A stretch of DNA of 5,039 nucleotides from Burkholderiaceae bacterium (GTDB lineage: Bacteria > Pseudomonadota > Gammaproteobacteria > Burkholderiales > Burkholderiaceae_C): contig JALQVQ010000249.1 in NCBI GenBank assembly GCA_023260315.1, positions 1-5,039 of the forward strand. The letters run 5' to 3'. The notes beneath the pieces are model-generated. The model saw nothing but the letters and a program-made list of their open reading frames with translations. It was not told where the DNA came from and made no database searches. Below are positions 4,925 through 5,039 of the stretch, one piece after another. The translations under genes were made by a program, and so were the position numbers. Position 1 is the first letter of the stretch, and each line of letters begins with the position of its first letter.

Positions 4925-5039
4925 ATGACATCCATCCGTCAACCTCGTATTCGCTCAAAAACCGTTGCTGCCGCACTGGCATTTTTTCTCGGTACCTTTG
5001 GCATTCATCGTTTTTATCTGTTCGGTCTGCGAGACGTTT
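4925..5039 (+). CDS. TM2-domain membrane protein, N-terminal part
   Basis: Thirty-eight codons are visible before the right edge. After a basic N-terminus (MTSIRQPRIRSKTV) comes a hydrophobic helix running into FFLGTFGIHRFYLFG (residues 20-34), the GxxGxHRFYxG signature that defines the TM2 domain. TM2 proteins are small membrane proteins with two short helices; their biochemical function is generally unknown. ATG at 4925 has TAAGG four bases upstream (4916-4920). It starts 13 bases after the acetyltransferase stop, so the two probably share a transcript. Only the first helix can be seen; total length and any extra domains are off the window. Confidence 0.8.
   Translation, partial: MTSIRQPRIRSKTVAAALAFFLGTFGIHRFYLFGLRDV

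Overview
This window is a chromosomal housekeeping segment from a betaproteobacterium, most likely Burkholderiales and probably near Comamonadaceae. That placement is inference from three things: the gene content, the moderately high GC, and the neighbourhood rpsP-rimM-trmD-rplS followed by a NUDIX CoA-pyrophosphatase-like gene, an AmpE/CobD-like membrane protein and rsgA. I see no transposase, phage gene, tRNA, rRNA, CRISPR array or clear sign of recent transfer. Almost every base is explained by conserved genes or by their short regulatory gaps.

Layout. Bases 1-290 (+) hold the 3' end of rsgA. It meets, tail to tail with a 4-base overlap, a minus-strand block running from about 4297 down to 287. 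In transcription order that block is the rpsP promoter, a structured leader, rpsP (S16), an intrinsic terminator, rimM, trmD, a gap with a perfect TATAAT and two abutting hairpins, rplS (L19), an intrinsic terminator, a NUDIX hydrolase, and an AmpE/CobD-like membrane protein that overlaps the NUDIX gene by 4 bases (ATGA). Divergently, on the plus strand, a GNAT acetyltransferase (4372-4911) is followed 13 bases later by a TM2-domain membrane protein that runs off the right edge.

How the genes work together. S16 and L19 are structural ribosomal proteins, RimM is a 30S maturation factor, TrmD makes m1G37 in tRNA, and RsgA is the late 30S-assembly GTPase, so most of the window serves ribosome assembly and decoding. 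In E. coli the equivalent operon makes far more S16 and L19 than RimM and TrmD. This sequence suggests how the imbalance may be achieved here. The two ribosomal-protein genes have good Shine-Dalgarno sequences and their own -10 elements, both of the form TATAAT-N3-GGGCT. rimM and trmD lack recognisable Shine-Dalgarno sequences, and rimM lies behind a strong hairpin-plus-U-tract terminator. That regulatory layout, with the structured leaders of rpsP and rplS, is the most interesting content. I do not see a new multi-gene system.
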